64,000 nt of DNA from Neoceratodus forsteri (Eukaryota; Chordata; Ceratodontiformes; Ceratodontidae), in contig CM057456.1 of the NCBI GenBank assembly GCA_016271365.2, positions 1,397,139,001-1,397,203,000 of the forward strand, given 5' to 3'. Within the stretch, counting starts at the first letter, position 1, and each line of letters opens with the position of its first letter. The position numbers were made by a program, and so were the translations under genes. Of this stretch, positions 32,191 to 44,300 are shown in pieces. Under the pieces are notes generated by a model. That model did not search any database and was not told where the DNA came from. It saw only the letters and a list, made by a program, of their open reading frames with translations.

Positions 32191-32692
32191 AACTTATTGT
32201 TGTGCGGGGGTTGATGCATTTAAACGTGCCAAATCTGTGTGATTTAATATAGCCTGAAGGGTATTTGCTGGTAAACATACACAGGAGTGGAGCATAATGG
32301 GTGTGAGGTACATTGGGTATACTAAGCGGGGACATTGAGCAGAGTTTAGTACATAGTGTTCCATATGAGACAATGGTATAACACAACTTAATACATAGCA
32401 GATAATAGTATAATACATAGTTATACATAGGAGACAATGGATTTGAAATGCAGAGGCGAAATAGAAAACCGGTTAGTGTGAGGCAGGAGGGAAGTCCTTT
32501 GTCAGCATGTAAGGAGGCAGGATGAGAGTCCTTTATCAGAGGAAGAGGAGGTTGGGGGAAAGGGGCACGCAGGGGGAGGATTGAGGAGAGAGTTGAGGAG
32601 GCCTGAATCAATAACAGTCGTAGGTACTGGCAGAGTGGAGGTGATCCCTAAGGAGGTATTTGAAAGAAAGCTCTGATGTCACACTATGTGGG
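32191..32692 (-). mobile_element. Possible LINE 3' UTR fragment (antisense)
   Basis: ATACATAGT/ATAGT-rich sequence at 32350-32440 resembles the reverse complement of the LINE 3' UTR at 37550-37680. The match is weak and the edges are undefined. Confidence 0.35.
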
Positions 32693-32905
32693 AAGGGGAC
32701 TGATATTGTATGAGAACCAGAAATATGTTACAATGCAGTGATAGTGTCGGCTCCTGGCAGTGTGCCAGCAGCCAGCGGCAATATGCCAACATGGCATTTG
32801 TTTATCTCTGGGACATGGGATAAGGGGGAGGTTGCTGGGAGATCTTGTAAACATAAAATGGGAAGGACAGGTGGTCAAGAGACTAGCCATTGCCACCTGA
32901 GAAGG
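32693..32905. repeat. Inverted repeat, right copy
   Basis: Reverse complement of 29156-29380, for example GGCATTTGTTTATCTCTGGG against CCCAGAGCTAAACAAATGCC. Confidence 0.75.
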
Positions 32906-32939
32906 GAAGGGTCATTTTCTCGGGGCGTAGATATAGTTC

Positions 32940-35012
32940 ACTAGCCACACTCTAGCATTTCCACCAGAATTGCTGATTCATTGGACGTCTTGATTTGAAG
33001 CTAAGCTCCTCCCACCACCTGTTTGGTGTATTCCCGACTCCGTCTCATGACATCAGACCTTTCTTTCTGATGCAAGAACAGGTCACCTCCTTGGCAGCTC
33101 CTGCTTAGGATTAGTGCGCCATAGGTGAACCTTACTTTCCAAGATTTCAGATTTTGCAAACTGTATTCCTCGATTCCCTCAACTCCTCTCTTTGATTCGA
33201 TGACCGAGCATTGGAAGCCGGGGTTTAAGTTTTGCATTCCCTGCTGGCTCAGTCACCGACCCACATGACACATGCCTGTACTGCTTGGGCGGGCAGCATG
33301 ACATGGTTGGGTTAGGTCTCTGTATGTTGATGTTACCAGAATCTCTAGAAGATAGGAAGCACCATCCTTACTTATGGACGGCCTTCAGGGAGGGATCCTA
33401 AAGACTGTCCCAAGGGCTGTAAGAAGGCCTTAATGACTGCTGGGTCAGCTCACCAGCTTGCAGCCCTCAGACAGGAAGTGGTGGCCACTGCGACGGCCAC
33501 TCCTCTGTCTCAACGCTATTCCCGGCTGAGGCCAGCATCTGGGGATCGATCACGGAGGAATTGCATGGCATGTGTTTGACCCTGATCTTACATCCTTTGC
33601 CTGGTCAGTTTAGATTAGGCTCTCTTGACCTGCACTGGATTTTGTGCAGCTGCTGGGGTACATAACATCCTGCATCAGCATGGTCCTATGGGGCTTGCTG
33701 GTGGATGCACCACCTCTAGTGGGAGTTGGGCCATCAGTGGGCCAACACCAAGGACACTTGGATCAGCCAGTCACAGTGATCCAGCTGATGTGGGATGCCA
33801 TCTAGTAGTGACTGGTCCTGGAACATCTGGAGGAAGGAGTCCCATTTGTCCACCCAGAGCTGACCATCGCAATAACAACGGACATGTCTCTGATACAGTA
33901 GGGAGCACACCTGGGAGACCATTGAGCCCACGGATTCTGGTCACCCCAGGAGTCCTGTCACCACATAAACCTGCTGAAGCTCAATGCAGTCCAGCTGGCT
34001 CTGACAAAATTTGCTCCTCTAGTCAGGGGTCATGTCATGCAGGTCCAGGCGGACAACACCATGACCACATTCTGCCTGAACAGGCAAGGCAGAACACCTT
34101 TACTTACCCTGTGTTGGGAGGCCCTCTGTACCTGGACCCCTCATGCGCAGCCTGGGTGCAGATCTCCTGGTGGTCAGTCAGTGACACAAGAGAGTACAGT
34201 CAGTTGGCAGATGCTCACAGCCGGGTGGGAGAGACATTGCATGAGTGGTCCCTGAGTCAGGAGGTGGCGAACCACCTGTTCTGCCTGTGGAGCATGCCTC
34301 TGGTGGATTTGTTTACCTCCTGGGAGAATGCCAAACTGAGGCTGTTTTGTGCCCACCCCTCTACATTCCAGAAGGGATGCCTTCCGAAGGCCCTGGACCC
34401 CAGGCCTCATATATGCAATTCCCTCCCTTCCCCTTGATCCATAATAAGATGGTAGTCAAGGCCTGGAAAGACAAGGTACAGATGATCCTGATAGCTCCAG
34501 ACTGGCCAAGGCAGTTGTGCTACCTGGGTTTTCTCAGCCTCAGCAGTAGATTCTCATAGCGGCTGCCTCTTCGCCTGCTTCTTCTGTCCAGCCAGTAGGG
34601 GATGGTCCTGCACCCAGACCTGAAATCCCACCACCTCTCAGCCTGGTTTCTGAGTGGCTAGAGTTCCTGACCTTGAGTCTCTCAGAAAATGTGCTACGCC
34701 TTATGGAGGCCTCCCAGAAGGAGTCGACTTGTCAGTGTTATGCATTCAAATGGAAAAGGTTTACCATATGGTGCCAAGGGCCAGGAGCTTGATCCCCTTG
34801 CCTGCCCTATGGCAAGCATCCTGGAATACCTCTGGTCCCTCCGTCAGTCAGGACTGTGAGCTATGACCCTTAAGGTGCACCTGGCAACCATTTCTGCTTA
34901 GCTTTATGTGGCGGGAGGACCTTAGCTTCAAGATGTTTGACAGATCAGCAATTCCAGTGGAACTGCAAGAGTGTGGATATGAACTATATTCCACTGCTAG
35001 AACTATGGTTAT
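32940..35012 (+). pseudogene. DIRS-like element: gag scrap, RNase H and tyrosine recombinase start
   Basis: Near 33250-33305 the plus strand encodes TDPHDTCLYCLGGQHDM, the Cys-His segment of DIRS ORF1. The RT is largely lost. At 34030-34110 the frame reads QVQADNTMTTFCLNRQG, the RNase H 'D-N-T-T...N-x-Q-G' block. 34290-34420 has VDLFTSWENAKLRLF, then IHNKMVVKAWKDKVQMILIAPDWPRQ (34430-34520). At 34655-34790 comes the N-terminal part of a DIRS tyrosine recombinase, with ESTCQCYAFKWKRF in a broken frame. The end near 34985-35010 (GGTTATAGGTGAGTAACC) resembles a DIRS terminal repeat. These elements integrate by recombinase instead of integrase. Confidence 0.7.
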
Positions 35013-35134
35013 AGGTGAGTAACCTGTTTTTTTGTTAGTTTGTTTGGTAGTGCAAAACCAGCCAAATACACAAATACCGAATATTCAGGCACCGAATAAT
35101 AATATTCAGATGAATATTCGGGAGATGATGTCCG

Positions 35135-35275
35135 TGGACTCCTAGGAGGTACTAATAGCCACTAAGCAAGAACGGGACCTTGGATTATTATAACTGACCA
35201 CCTGAAAGTGGCAGGGTGGTGTGACAAAGCAGTGGGTAGGGCTAGTAGGATGTTGTAGTGCATAGGGAGGGGGTA
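35135..35275 (+). pseudogene. CR1 fragment, left part of a split copy
   Basis: AACGGGACCTTGGATTATT begins the R-D-L-G block. GTAGGGCTAGTAGGATGTTG follows. It stops at GTGCATAGGGAGGGGGTA; the continuation ATCTCCAGCAAGAGGAGG is at 37843. Confidence 0.75.
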
Positions 35276-35477
35276 CAGCTTCAGCAGTAGATTCTCATGG
35301 CGGCTGCCTCTTTGCCCATATCTTCTGTCCATCCAGCAGGGGATGGTCTTGCACCCAGACCTGAAATCCCGACACCTCTCAGCCTGGTTCCTGAGTTGCT
35401 AGAGTTCCAGACCTTGGGTCTGTCGCAAAATGTGCTTCACCTTATGTAGGCCTCCCAGAAGGAGTTGACTTGTCATG
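35276..35477 (+). pseudogene. DIRS-derived fragment fused to a LINE
   Basis: It is nearly identical to 34537-34737 (from TTCAGCAGTAGATTCTCAT to GAGTTGACTTGTCA), which lies about 740 bp upstream. At 35477 it changes without a gap into LINE coding sequence. Confidence 0.8.
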
Positions 35478-37842
35478 GATCACCCAGGAACTTATAGCTT
35501 GTCAAAATGCCTGCGACAAAGCATGGAGAGCACACAAATCTTCACGCCTCCCCCAAGACCTCTCCACATACCGTGTGTTACACAACAAATGTACCAAAGC
35601 AACTCATCTAGCTAAAGCGGAATACTTCATCTCCTCCCTCCAGACTAACTTAAACAGCCCATCCAAATTCTGGAAGGTTATTCACTCCCACTTCTCTCCA
35701 CCAGTGGCAAATCCCACTCAGCTCCTTGTGGTAAACAACACCCCTATTTCTGATCCACGCGCTGTTGCCGACAAGTTCAACACATATTTCTCCTAATGGG
35801 CCTCAACTCTTCTCTCCTCCCTGCCCACCCCTGCACCGCACGGACCTACTTCTGGAACTGTGAGAGCACACGGACTATGCACCTTCGCTTTCAAAGATGT
35901 CTCACTAGCCGACACCCTTGATGCCCTATTGTCGCTCAACCCATTGAGAGGTAAATCCCTGGATGGGCTGGATACCAAGCTCCATTACCTTTCTGCCCCA
36001 GCAGTAGCAACCCCGCTTGCTAACCTTCTTAACCTCTCTTTTACCACTGCTGCTGCCCTCCAGACATGGAAGCATGCAGTCGTCATCCCCCTTCCCAAAG
36101 GGGGTGCTCCCATCTCCACCTCTTGCAAAACTACAAGAACACTTAGTACTCACCCAACTCACCTCCCTTCTCTCAGACTCCCATTTCTTCACACCATTCC
36201 AGTCTTGATTCAGGAAGGGTCACTCTACTGCCTCCTCACTGCTAAGGCTCACTAACACAATCCTGTCCAGAATGGATAAAAGACAGATCACCTCAGCCAT
36301 CTTCGTAGACCTTGCTAAAGCCTTCGATACAGTCTCCCACCCCTTGCTGCTATTGAGCCTTTCGGAAGCTGGCCTAAATGATTCTGCCACCAACTGGTTT
36401 GGTGCCTACTTCATAGGCAGAACAAAATCGGTAAGAATTGCAGACGTCACTTCCTCCCCCTACCTATGACAACCGGTGTCCCCCAAGGGTCGGTACTTGG
36501 CCCCATTCTGTTCTCCAGTTTTCTTAATGACATGCCACTAATCTGCTCAACCATATCCATCCATATGTATGCAGATGACACGGTCTTATTCACCTCCGGC
36601 TTCTCCACAGAAGATGTAACTACCAACCTCCAGGCCAATTTCAACAAAGTTCAGCTCTGGTTCAGCTCTCACCAGCTCTCCCTCAATGCTAAAAAAACTG
36701 TCACCATGACCTTCAGTACAAGATGTCTGTCCAGGCTCCCCTCTTTCCACACCCTGGATGGGACAACATTGGAGGACGCCACTTCCTTCCTGTACCTAGG
36801 GGTATGGCATGACCACCACCCGTCCTTCTCCTACCACATTGACACAATTATAAAAAAGCTGCGCCCCAAGCTTGGCGCCCTCTATAGGAACCTCAATAGC
36901 CTCCCTCTTGCCGTGAGGCACGAGCTAGTGCAGAAGTGATCCTGCCATCATTTGATTACTGCAATATAGTCTGCAGTGCCACGCCCAAGTCTGCTTTATC
37001 CAAACTCGACCCCCTTTTCAACGCTTTCTGTCATTTTGCTCTCGATGCCCCCACACCTACCACTGGATCTCTACCGTTCCCTTACACTCCTCTCCCTCGA
37101 CAGTTGCCGCATACTGCACTGTACCAAATTTGTTTAAAAATTCTGGCTTGGCACCCTCCCACCTTACCTGTCACCCATGCTACTACCAGCTCTCACCCCC
37201 GCTCATGCCCTCAGGTCCCTTGACTCCCATCAGTTACTAATCCAGAGGCATAGGACCAATGTAGGTCAAGCTGCCTTCTCACACCACTTCCCTAAACTCT
37301 GGAATGATCTCCCTCCTCAAATTCACCTCTCCCTATCTTCCACCCTGGCAAACTACCTCACGGTGAATTGCTCCTGCACGTGACACCCACAAGTGCGGCT
37401 CAACCCCCTCACCCTTCCCACCTGACCTGTGACACCTAGCTTATGCTACAGAAGCTAACATGTTATATTATTTTTTCTTTTATTCTTTTTTGCCCAACTG
37501 CTGCACTTACCTGTCTCATGCTCTGGTCCCATCCTGTACCAATGTGCACTTATTATTCTATGTTGTATTCTACCTCAATGTGTTACTATATAAGCTATGT
37601 GCCTCAGATACATGTTATTCTGTGTACTACGTTCCTAAATGTTCAAGTGTTATTCTAACTGTACTTGTACACAATGTGACTTCATGCAGCTGTAAATCTG
37701 TTAAATGTCTATTACTTGATAACCTGCATGTTAGCCTCCCTCTGTACCCCCTTCCCCGAGGTCGCACCGGGAGACTAGCTTCTTTTTGCTCAGTGTGCCT
37801 TTCCTGGCGAGACATTTCAATTGATAAATAAATAAACAAATC
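35477..37842 (+). pseudogene. LINE (L2/Rex1-like), sense, long ORF2 remnant
   Basis: Frames follow each other across frameshifts. 35470-35796 is the linker (SWITQELIACQNACDKAWRA, PSKFWKVIHSHF). 35860-36255 is the RT start (SLDGLDTKLHYLSAPAVATPL, WKHAVVIPLPKGG). 36272-36469 holds motif A (SAIFVDLAKAFDTVSHPLLL). 36466-36939 has TGVPQGSVLGPILF, then the catalytic HMYADDTVLFTS intact, LNAKKTVTMTF and SFLYLGVWHD. 36936-37383 is the C-terminus. The 3' end (TTTGCTCAGTGTGCC, AATTGATAAATAAATAAAC) is complete. The element splits a CR1. The endonuclease is missing; in its place stands the DIRS fragment. Confidence 0.87.
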
Positions 37843-38445
37843 TCCAGCAAGAGGAGGAAGGTGTTCCCACTGTACCACTCACTGGTGAGACCCCACTTGG
37901 AGTACTGCATTCAGTTTTCAAGGCCGCACCTCAGAAAGGACATAAGGTGGAGGCAGTCCATGGAGGGCAACTAAAATGATGCAGGGGTTACATGAGAAGT
38001 CCTATGAGGTGATACCAATGGATCTCAGTGTGTACAGCCTGAAAAAAGAGGAGAGCAAGGGGGGACATGATAGAGACCTAGAAATACCTCACAGGGGTAA
38101 ACATGATGCAGGGGGCAGTCTCTTTCAAATGAGAACGAGCAGCAGGATCAGGGGGCATGCAATGAAGTTGGAGGGGGGAGTTTAAGAGGGATTTGAGGAA
38201 GTAGTGCTTCAGTGAAAGGGTGGTAATGCCTGAAACAGAATACCAGCAGAAGTGGTGGAGGCAAAAACAATGGGGGCTTCAAGCCAATGTGGGGTAGACA
38301 TATTTGAATATTAGTAAATAGGCAGGGGAGGTGGAGGTTTGCTGGAGACCAGTTAGGGTCTGTGGAAACAAATTAGGCAGAGGACATCTGTGCAGGCTAG
38401 GTGAGCCAAGCTGCCCATTTCCGCTGACAAATTCTATGTATTTCT
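37843..38445 (+). pseudogene. CR1 fragment, right part of a split copy
   Basis: It continues 35275. CTGGTGAGACCCCACTTGG encodes the 'VRPHLEYC' block; GAGAAGTCCTATGAGG follows. The 3' UTR ends near 38445 with TTTCCGCTGACAAATTC. Confidence 0.75.
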
Positions 38446-38850
38446 ATGGCAGTATACAAAAAGCATATTAATATACAAGGGAAAATGCTACCTACTTTCA
38501 GCAGTTATATATACACCAAATAGAAGAGATGTACGGGTAAATGACATGATGGCTGTTAGAACATGTTAGAAGTACATCTGTTGTCATGTAGAGTAGCCCA
38601 GGCCACAGCGGAGACAGTAGAAATGTGTGGACTGTGTGTGGGGGAGAATAGATAGAGAGGGGGGGTGGATTATATAAATCTGTGCTGCACAGGCATGCTG
38701 CATAAACATACATACACACATACAGTACATATAGGTCATGCAGATACATATGTGAGACAGAGGTAATGTATAAATTACAAAATAAAATGTAGATGCAAGA
38801 AATCATATTTACAGAGAATTCCTATGTGCCTGTAGAAGAAAATGCAGAAG
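38446..38850. other. No recognisable feature
   Basis: AT-rich with ACATACAC-type simple sequence near 38705-38730. No gene was seen. Confidence 0.3.
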
Positions 38851-39040
38851 TTTATTTATTTATTAGCTTTTGTTGACCAGGTTAGGTGCATTAGACAAAA
38901 CCCTGCCTATTTTCAAGCACGGCCCGGGAGAGTACAATATACAGTTTACAAAAAACCAAAACAAGATAGTGGTGAAGTACAAAGCAGCAAAACTACAAAA
39001 CTGGTAGATATCCTCACAGGGATAGTCATGAAACAAGGTT
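38851..39040 (-). mobile_element. LINE 3' tail fragment (antisense)
   Basis: TTTATTTATTTATTAGC, TTTTGTTGACCAGGTTAGG and CTATTTTCAAGCACGGCCC match the tail of the LINE at 7940-8020 in reverse. Confidence 0.65.
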
Positions 39041-39290
39041 ATTAAATTGTGTTATGGGTCATGAAAGCGATGTCTATATTGATCCATTATTTTTTGTGTC
39101 CTGAAGATTAAAAAACTTGAGGTCACAAGCTTGCCTTTCTTGAGTATATTGGAAGTGTTCTTTGAAAACTAGGACAGAGACATCAGAGGCGGAGTGATCA
39201 GACCGAGGGAAATGCTGTCCCACTGGTGTTTCAGTTTTTTCTCCTTTATGGTGTGTCTGTGTGGATTCATTCAAGCTCTAAGGGGTCCCT
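39041..39290 (-). pseudogene. Penelope-like element, GIY-YIG C-terminal fragment
   Basis: The minus-strand frame 39274-39074 reads TPVGQHFPRSDHSASDVSVL then a tail with FFNLQDTKN. This is the 'P-V-x-x-H-F-x-x-x-x-H-S-x-x-D' end of a Penelope GIY-YIG endonuclease. It lies in the same orientation as the element at 23400-26330 but 13 kb away, so it is probably another copy. Confidence 0.65.
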
Positions 39291-40010
39291 TGCCCTTCCT
39301 CCGTTTCCACTGACTTCTCTCTGCCCTGGACTACACTGCATGACAGTAGATGCATGTCTGACACCTTCTAAGAGCCATCCTGTCTGGTGGATATGTTAAA
39401 TGCTAAAAGTAGGTTGCATTATCCCTTGTATATAAGTAATGCTTTTCTTATGATCTGCCATCACCTTAATAAGTGCTCTGTGTCAGCCTGGAAGCTTGTG
39501 TACTGAAAATTTCTCATTGCTGCAAGAAAAGGAATCAGATCACCTACTTTGTTCACTCATTTGAAATTGAAATGCTTTCTTATAGTTCTTTCTCATCATC
39601 CTGTTAAAACGGCACATGAGGGAAATTAATTGGCTGGGTAGGGACACCCCCATGACTGACCAAGCCGAGGTGCCCTCAAAAACATAAGGCGGTCCCTGCC
39701 TTTCATCGCCATTGCTTAAAAAAGTATGGAGCTTTTCTGAGAGGACTAGCACCCCGAACAGAAAGCAAGTCCATGCAGACACAGTGTACAGAACATACAC
39801 TGTGCAAGGATTCTCACACCATTGTTTTTATTGGAATTGCATCAGTGGCATCTGTCCAAACGTAGTGTGATGTATTAGACTCAAGGAGGGCAAAACATGT
39901 GGTGATGTTATGGAGTAGAACATGTGCCTCTTCATGATCAGCAACGATGCCATATCGGCACTGGACGTACAGTGTGGTGCCAACCGTGAACCTCTTTAGC
40001 AAGAGGTCTT
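39291..40010. other. No recognisable feature
   Basis: Two minus-strand frames of 86 and 62 codons (39540-39800, 39814-40002) show no family motif. No other structure was seen. Confidence 0.3.
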
Positions 40011-40011
40011 G

Positions 40012-40155
40012 GACATGGTGCGTGGTCTAGAGGTTACAACACTAAACATTGAAACAGGGGAAGCCAGGTCTGAATCCCATTACCATCACGGACTCACACT
40101 GTGACCTTGTGTAAGTCTCTTGAGCTTCCTCCCTGTGCTTAAGGACCCCACTGAA
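40012..40155 (+). mobile_element. tRNA-derived SINE (CORE-like)
   Basis: GCGTGGTCTAGAGGTTACAAC (A-box region) and CCAGGTCTGAATCCC (B box) are followed by CTGTGACCTTGTGTAAGTC, the pattern of the vertebrate CORE-SINE body. A related copy is at 46155. Confidence 0.7.
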
Positions 40156-43100
40156 AATTTATTTTATTTATTTATTGAAATGTTTCACCAGGAAGGCACA
40201 CTGAACAACAAGTTGCTTGTTTCCCGGTGCGAGCTGGGGGAGGAGGATACAAGGGATTTAAACAGGAATTGTACAAGTAAGCGGGAAGCATAATGTTACA
40301 TATAGCGATAGTTACATACAGGGAACATTTGGTAAGCATAAACATACATAGCTAACAATTAGACGTGCGATAGGGGAGGTAACAGGGAGGTAGAAACGTA
40401 AATTATAAATTTATGCATAAAATAAAGTTGTACAGTTAAGACCAAATGGACTAGAATACCTACAACATTTAATAACAGGAAATCAACCATATGACAGAGA
40501 ACAGGGGGTTGTAAGACAAGCCGTTAAACAAAGGCACAGACAGAAAAGTGTGAGGCTGGAAGAGGGGTGGAGAGAGGGGGGTAGAGTGCAGGGGTTGGAA
40601 TTAAGTGCTGAGATTGTATTTGTGAGAGCCAGTGGGGGATTTTAGGAAGGAAGGAGAGAATGCCAGAACCATAATTCCTCTTCAGGATGCTGAGAGCCCA
40701 GCATGGGGGCAAGGAGGCAGGCTTGATCGTAGAGGAGAGAAGGGGAGATGGGGGAGAGTGGAGGTGTTGTGGCAGGATTAAGTGCTGAGATTGAATTTGT
40801 GAGCGCCAGTGAGAGGTTGAAATTAGGGAGGGAGGAAGGAGGGAGGAGGGGTGAAAATGCCAGGCCCAGGATTCCCCTTCAGGATGCTGAGAATCCTGCC
40901 AGGGGGGCATGAGCAGGCTAGTTAATGGAGAAAGAGGGGGAGAAAGGGAAGTGAGAAAAGAGGGAGAGATAAGAGAAGGAGCGAGGGAATATTGTGGGGG
41001 GAGAATAAGTGCTGAGATCGTGATTGTGAGAGCCAGAGGGAGAGAAGATTTAAGGAGGAAGAAGCCAGGGAGCAGAGCGTTAAGGAGACTCGTAACAGGA
41101 GTAACTAGAGGAGAGGTAGTTTTGTAAGGCAAGTGAGAGACAGTGGGAAGAGGAGGCGTGTCATATTTGTGGAGGGAGGGAGTTCCAGATTTTAGGGAAT
41201 TTTATGAGAAAAGCCAGTGTGACCGATGAGGGTGGAGCAGCGGGGAATCACCAAGGTCCAGATGTCAAACAATCTGAAAGATCGAGGGGACAGGGGAGTA
41301 GGGAGGAGGGATGAGTTGAGGTAAGGAGGAAGTCATCAAACCAAAATTTTGAGGTCAGTTTGGTACAGTGGGTGAAGCGCCTATTTGTAAGTGAAGGAAA
41401 GGACAGGGCATGGTATAGATCACAGTGATGAGAACGAGAGGGGGCATCGAGAGCAAAGCAACAGAATGAGTTAAAGAGGTTGTCCAATCTGGTCAGGGAG
41501 GATTTGGGAGCAGCACCATAGACTACGTTGCAGTAGTCAAAGACAGGGAGGATCATCTTCTGTACAAGTTCGCGCCTTGCAGCAGGAGGGATGCACCTGT
41601 GGTTCTTGAACAGTGCACCTAGCTTGGGGCACAATTTTTTCAGGATGGCATTGATATGTACAGAGAAGTTGAAGTGCTAGTCCAACCAGACCCCAAGGTA
41701 TCTAAATCAGGTGTCCTCCAACGTTATCCCATCCAGGGTGTGGAAAGTGGGGAGGCTAGGGAGCTGAGAGAGTCTCTGCCTAGTGCCAAAGGTCATGGAG
41801 ACAGTCTTCTTAGCATTCAGGAAGAGTTAATGGGAAGCAAACCAGAGCTGGATTTGGTCAAAATCCTACTGAAGGCTGGATGCGACATCAGAGGGACATG
41901 TGCCGGATGAGTGTAAGACACTATCATCCACGTACATGTGTATAGATGAGGAGGGGAGCAAACTGATAGGAGATCATTTAGGAAGATGGAGAAAAGCAGG
42001 GGGCTAAGCACTGAACCCTGTGGGACTCCTGTGCTGATAGGTGGGGGAGATGGAGATGGAGTCAGAGATCCTGACAGACTGGGACCTGTCAGTGAGGTAG
42101 GACCTGAACCAGTTAGTGGCTGATGTGGTCAGCCCAGCTGCAGAGATGGAGTCTATGAGAAGGGGATGGGAGACTATGTCAAAAGCCTTTGTGAGGTCAA
42201 CAAAGATGGCAGAAGTGATTTGGCCATTGTCCATCCCAGTAAGGATGGAGTCTGTGAGCTTGAGTAGGGAGGTGGTAGTGGAGTGATTTTTCTAAAAACC
42301 AGACTGGAACGGGGTGAAGAAGGAGTCATCAGAAAGAAATGAGGAAAGTTGGGAAAGAACCAGATGTTCTTGGAGTTTAGCAAGTGTGGGGAGAAGAGAG
42401 ATAGGGTGATAGTTGCCAGGGGAAGACAAGTCACCACCCTTGAGGAGAGGGAGGACCACTGCATGTTTCCAGGGTGAGTGGTCAATTGCAGACATAAGAG
42501 TAGTTTAAGATTAGAGAGAGTGGATAAGCTATTGCAGGGGCAGAAAGGTGGAGAAGTTTAGGGTCAAGGTCATTGGGAGAAGAACCTTTTGAAGGGTTGA
42601 TCGAGAGGAGGGCATTTAAGGCTTCGTGAGGGGTGATCTAGGAGAAAGAGAAGGCAGGGGGTACAGGATCCGGAAGGAAGGGGATACTAGTGGAGGTGGG
42701 TGTAACAGTGGGAAGGGAACAAAGGAGGGCTGTGGCACAGGAAGTATAGTACGAGTTGAATTCCATGGCTACCAAACCTGGGTAAGATACTAGGGAGTCA
42801 TTTATTTTCAGACGCGGGGGGAGGGGGGACGGGCTTGGACAACTCTCCAGAATTTAGAGGATGAGTTTATGTTGGAGAGTAAGGCAGATTTGAAATACTC
42901 AGACTTTGCTAATCTGGTAGCTTTTGTGCAGTAACTTCTGAGCATGCGGTAAGAAACAGTCAATGGGGAGCTTAGTGCTTTTTCCAAGCACGGTCACACT
43001 CCTTAAGACATGCGAGCAGTTCAGGGGTGATCCAAGAAAGATGGATCCCTCGAACCCTAGACTGTCTGCAAGGAGCAAATGAGTTCCAGATACCAATAAT

Positions 43101-44300
43101 TTTTTTCTGTAACGTATTTGAGGGCATGGTTTACAGTGAGGTGGGGGAGACAAGGGGTGACCAGTCAGTGGAAGTGAGGTGGTGGAAGAGGGGGTCGAGA
43201 GCAAGGGATTTGTAAGTGCACTGTTGGATGATTTTGTGTGGGGCTTTGGGGCGGTGGACTTTACGAACAAGGAAGATGGGGTGGTGGTCACTGAGAGCAT
43301 CCAGTAGGATGCCTGACTTTATGATTCGATGGGGGTGGGAGGTGAGAGCTCAGTCTATCAGGGAGTCATTTTGCGTTTTAGGCGTGTGGGTTCCAGGATA
43401 AGTTGGGATAAATTTAGAGCAGATACATCATTTCATATTTTGCATGACTTAAGGGACAGCCAATTTAGATTGATATCACACATTATGAAAAGTTCCTCTG
43501 AGTGGGACCGGGAGGTAATGGATGTGAAGAGTTTGGTGGCCTCTGACTGCTTTATATCAGGTCGGCAGTAGAGGCCAGTAATGTAGCATGGGCAAGTGAA
43601 AGATAGGGTAATTTGTAAGATTAGTACTTCATAGGTAGCTGGGAAGAAGGGAGGAAGACCATATGGTGGTAAATTGTAGTGATGATTGGACGTACATGGC
43701 CACTCCACCCCCTCTACCTGAGCACTCTTGCCTGGATATGGAATAGCCAGGTATAGTAATGGAGTGGTCAGGTATTTTGCTACTGAGCCAAGTTTGTTAG
43801 AATTAAAATATCAGGTGTGCATGATGCCACCGGGGTTTGTACAAGTTCAGTTTTGGGTAGTAGGCTGCAAGTGTTTAGATGCAGGATTTTTAACCCTTTT
43901 GGGAGGACAGAGGGGGCATTGTCACTGGACGGACATGTGGCAGCAGAGACGGCAGGGGTAGTTGGAGTAATAGGGCCTGGGTTGGGATGAATATTGCCTG
44001 ACGAAAGTAGGAGGAGAGCTATGATTAAGAAGTGAGGTTTATAGCATTTGGAATGCAGTGTAGGTTTTGGGGAGGTGGGAGTAGGGGGAGAAGATGTTGA
44101 GAAGGAGTTTAACAGGCGAAGAAAAGCAAAGTGGCTAGGGATGGACATAAGAGATGCAGGGGGAGGAGGGGAAAGTGATCCCAGTGAGCCAGAGGGGGAC
44201 TGGGGGTGATTGCAAGGATGAAGGTATGGGGAGGCAGAGTAGGGGGAAGAGGGAATTATTTTCAAAGTTGTTAGGTCGTAGAGGTGGAGAGGACCAGATA
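40156..44300 (-). pseudogene. LINE (L2/Rex1-like), antisense, nearly full length
   Basis: On the minus strand it runs from 44300 to the tail at 40156. 44265-43780 is the ORF2 start: SGNIHPNPGP followed by LKILHLNTCSLL, the endonuclease opening. 43708-43433 has ITGLYCRPDIKQS and LFIMCDINLNW, later endonuclease blocks. 42495-42292 has SPWKHAVVLPLLKGG, then NYHPISLLPTLAKL. 42234-42004 has SAIFVDLTKAFDIVSHPLL (RT motif A). The YADD region near 41930 is broken. 41634-41248 is the C-terminus (LPVFDYCNVVYGAAPKSSL). The 3' tail at 40156-40245 matches 37757-37842. It is the only copy here retaining endonuclease; frameshifts inactivate it. Confidence 0.85.
40604..41100. repeat. Tandem repeat within LINE 3' region
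   Basis: AGTGCTGAGAT(T/C)G starts at 40604, 40781 and 41008. Each is followed by TTGTGAG-GCCAG and, in the first two, CTTCAGGATGCTGAGA. Unit lengths are 177 and 227 bp plus a partial third. Confidence 0.75.
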
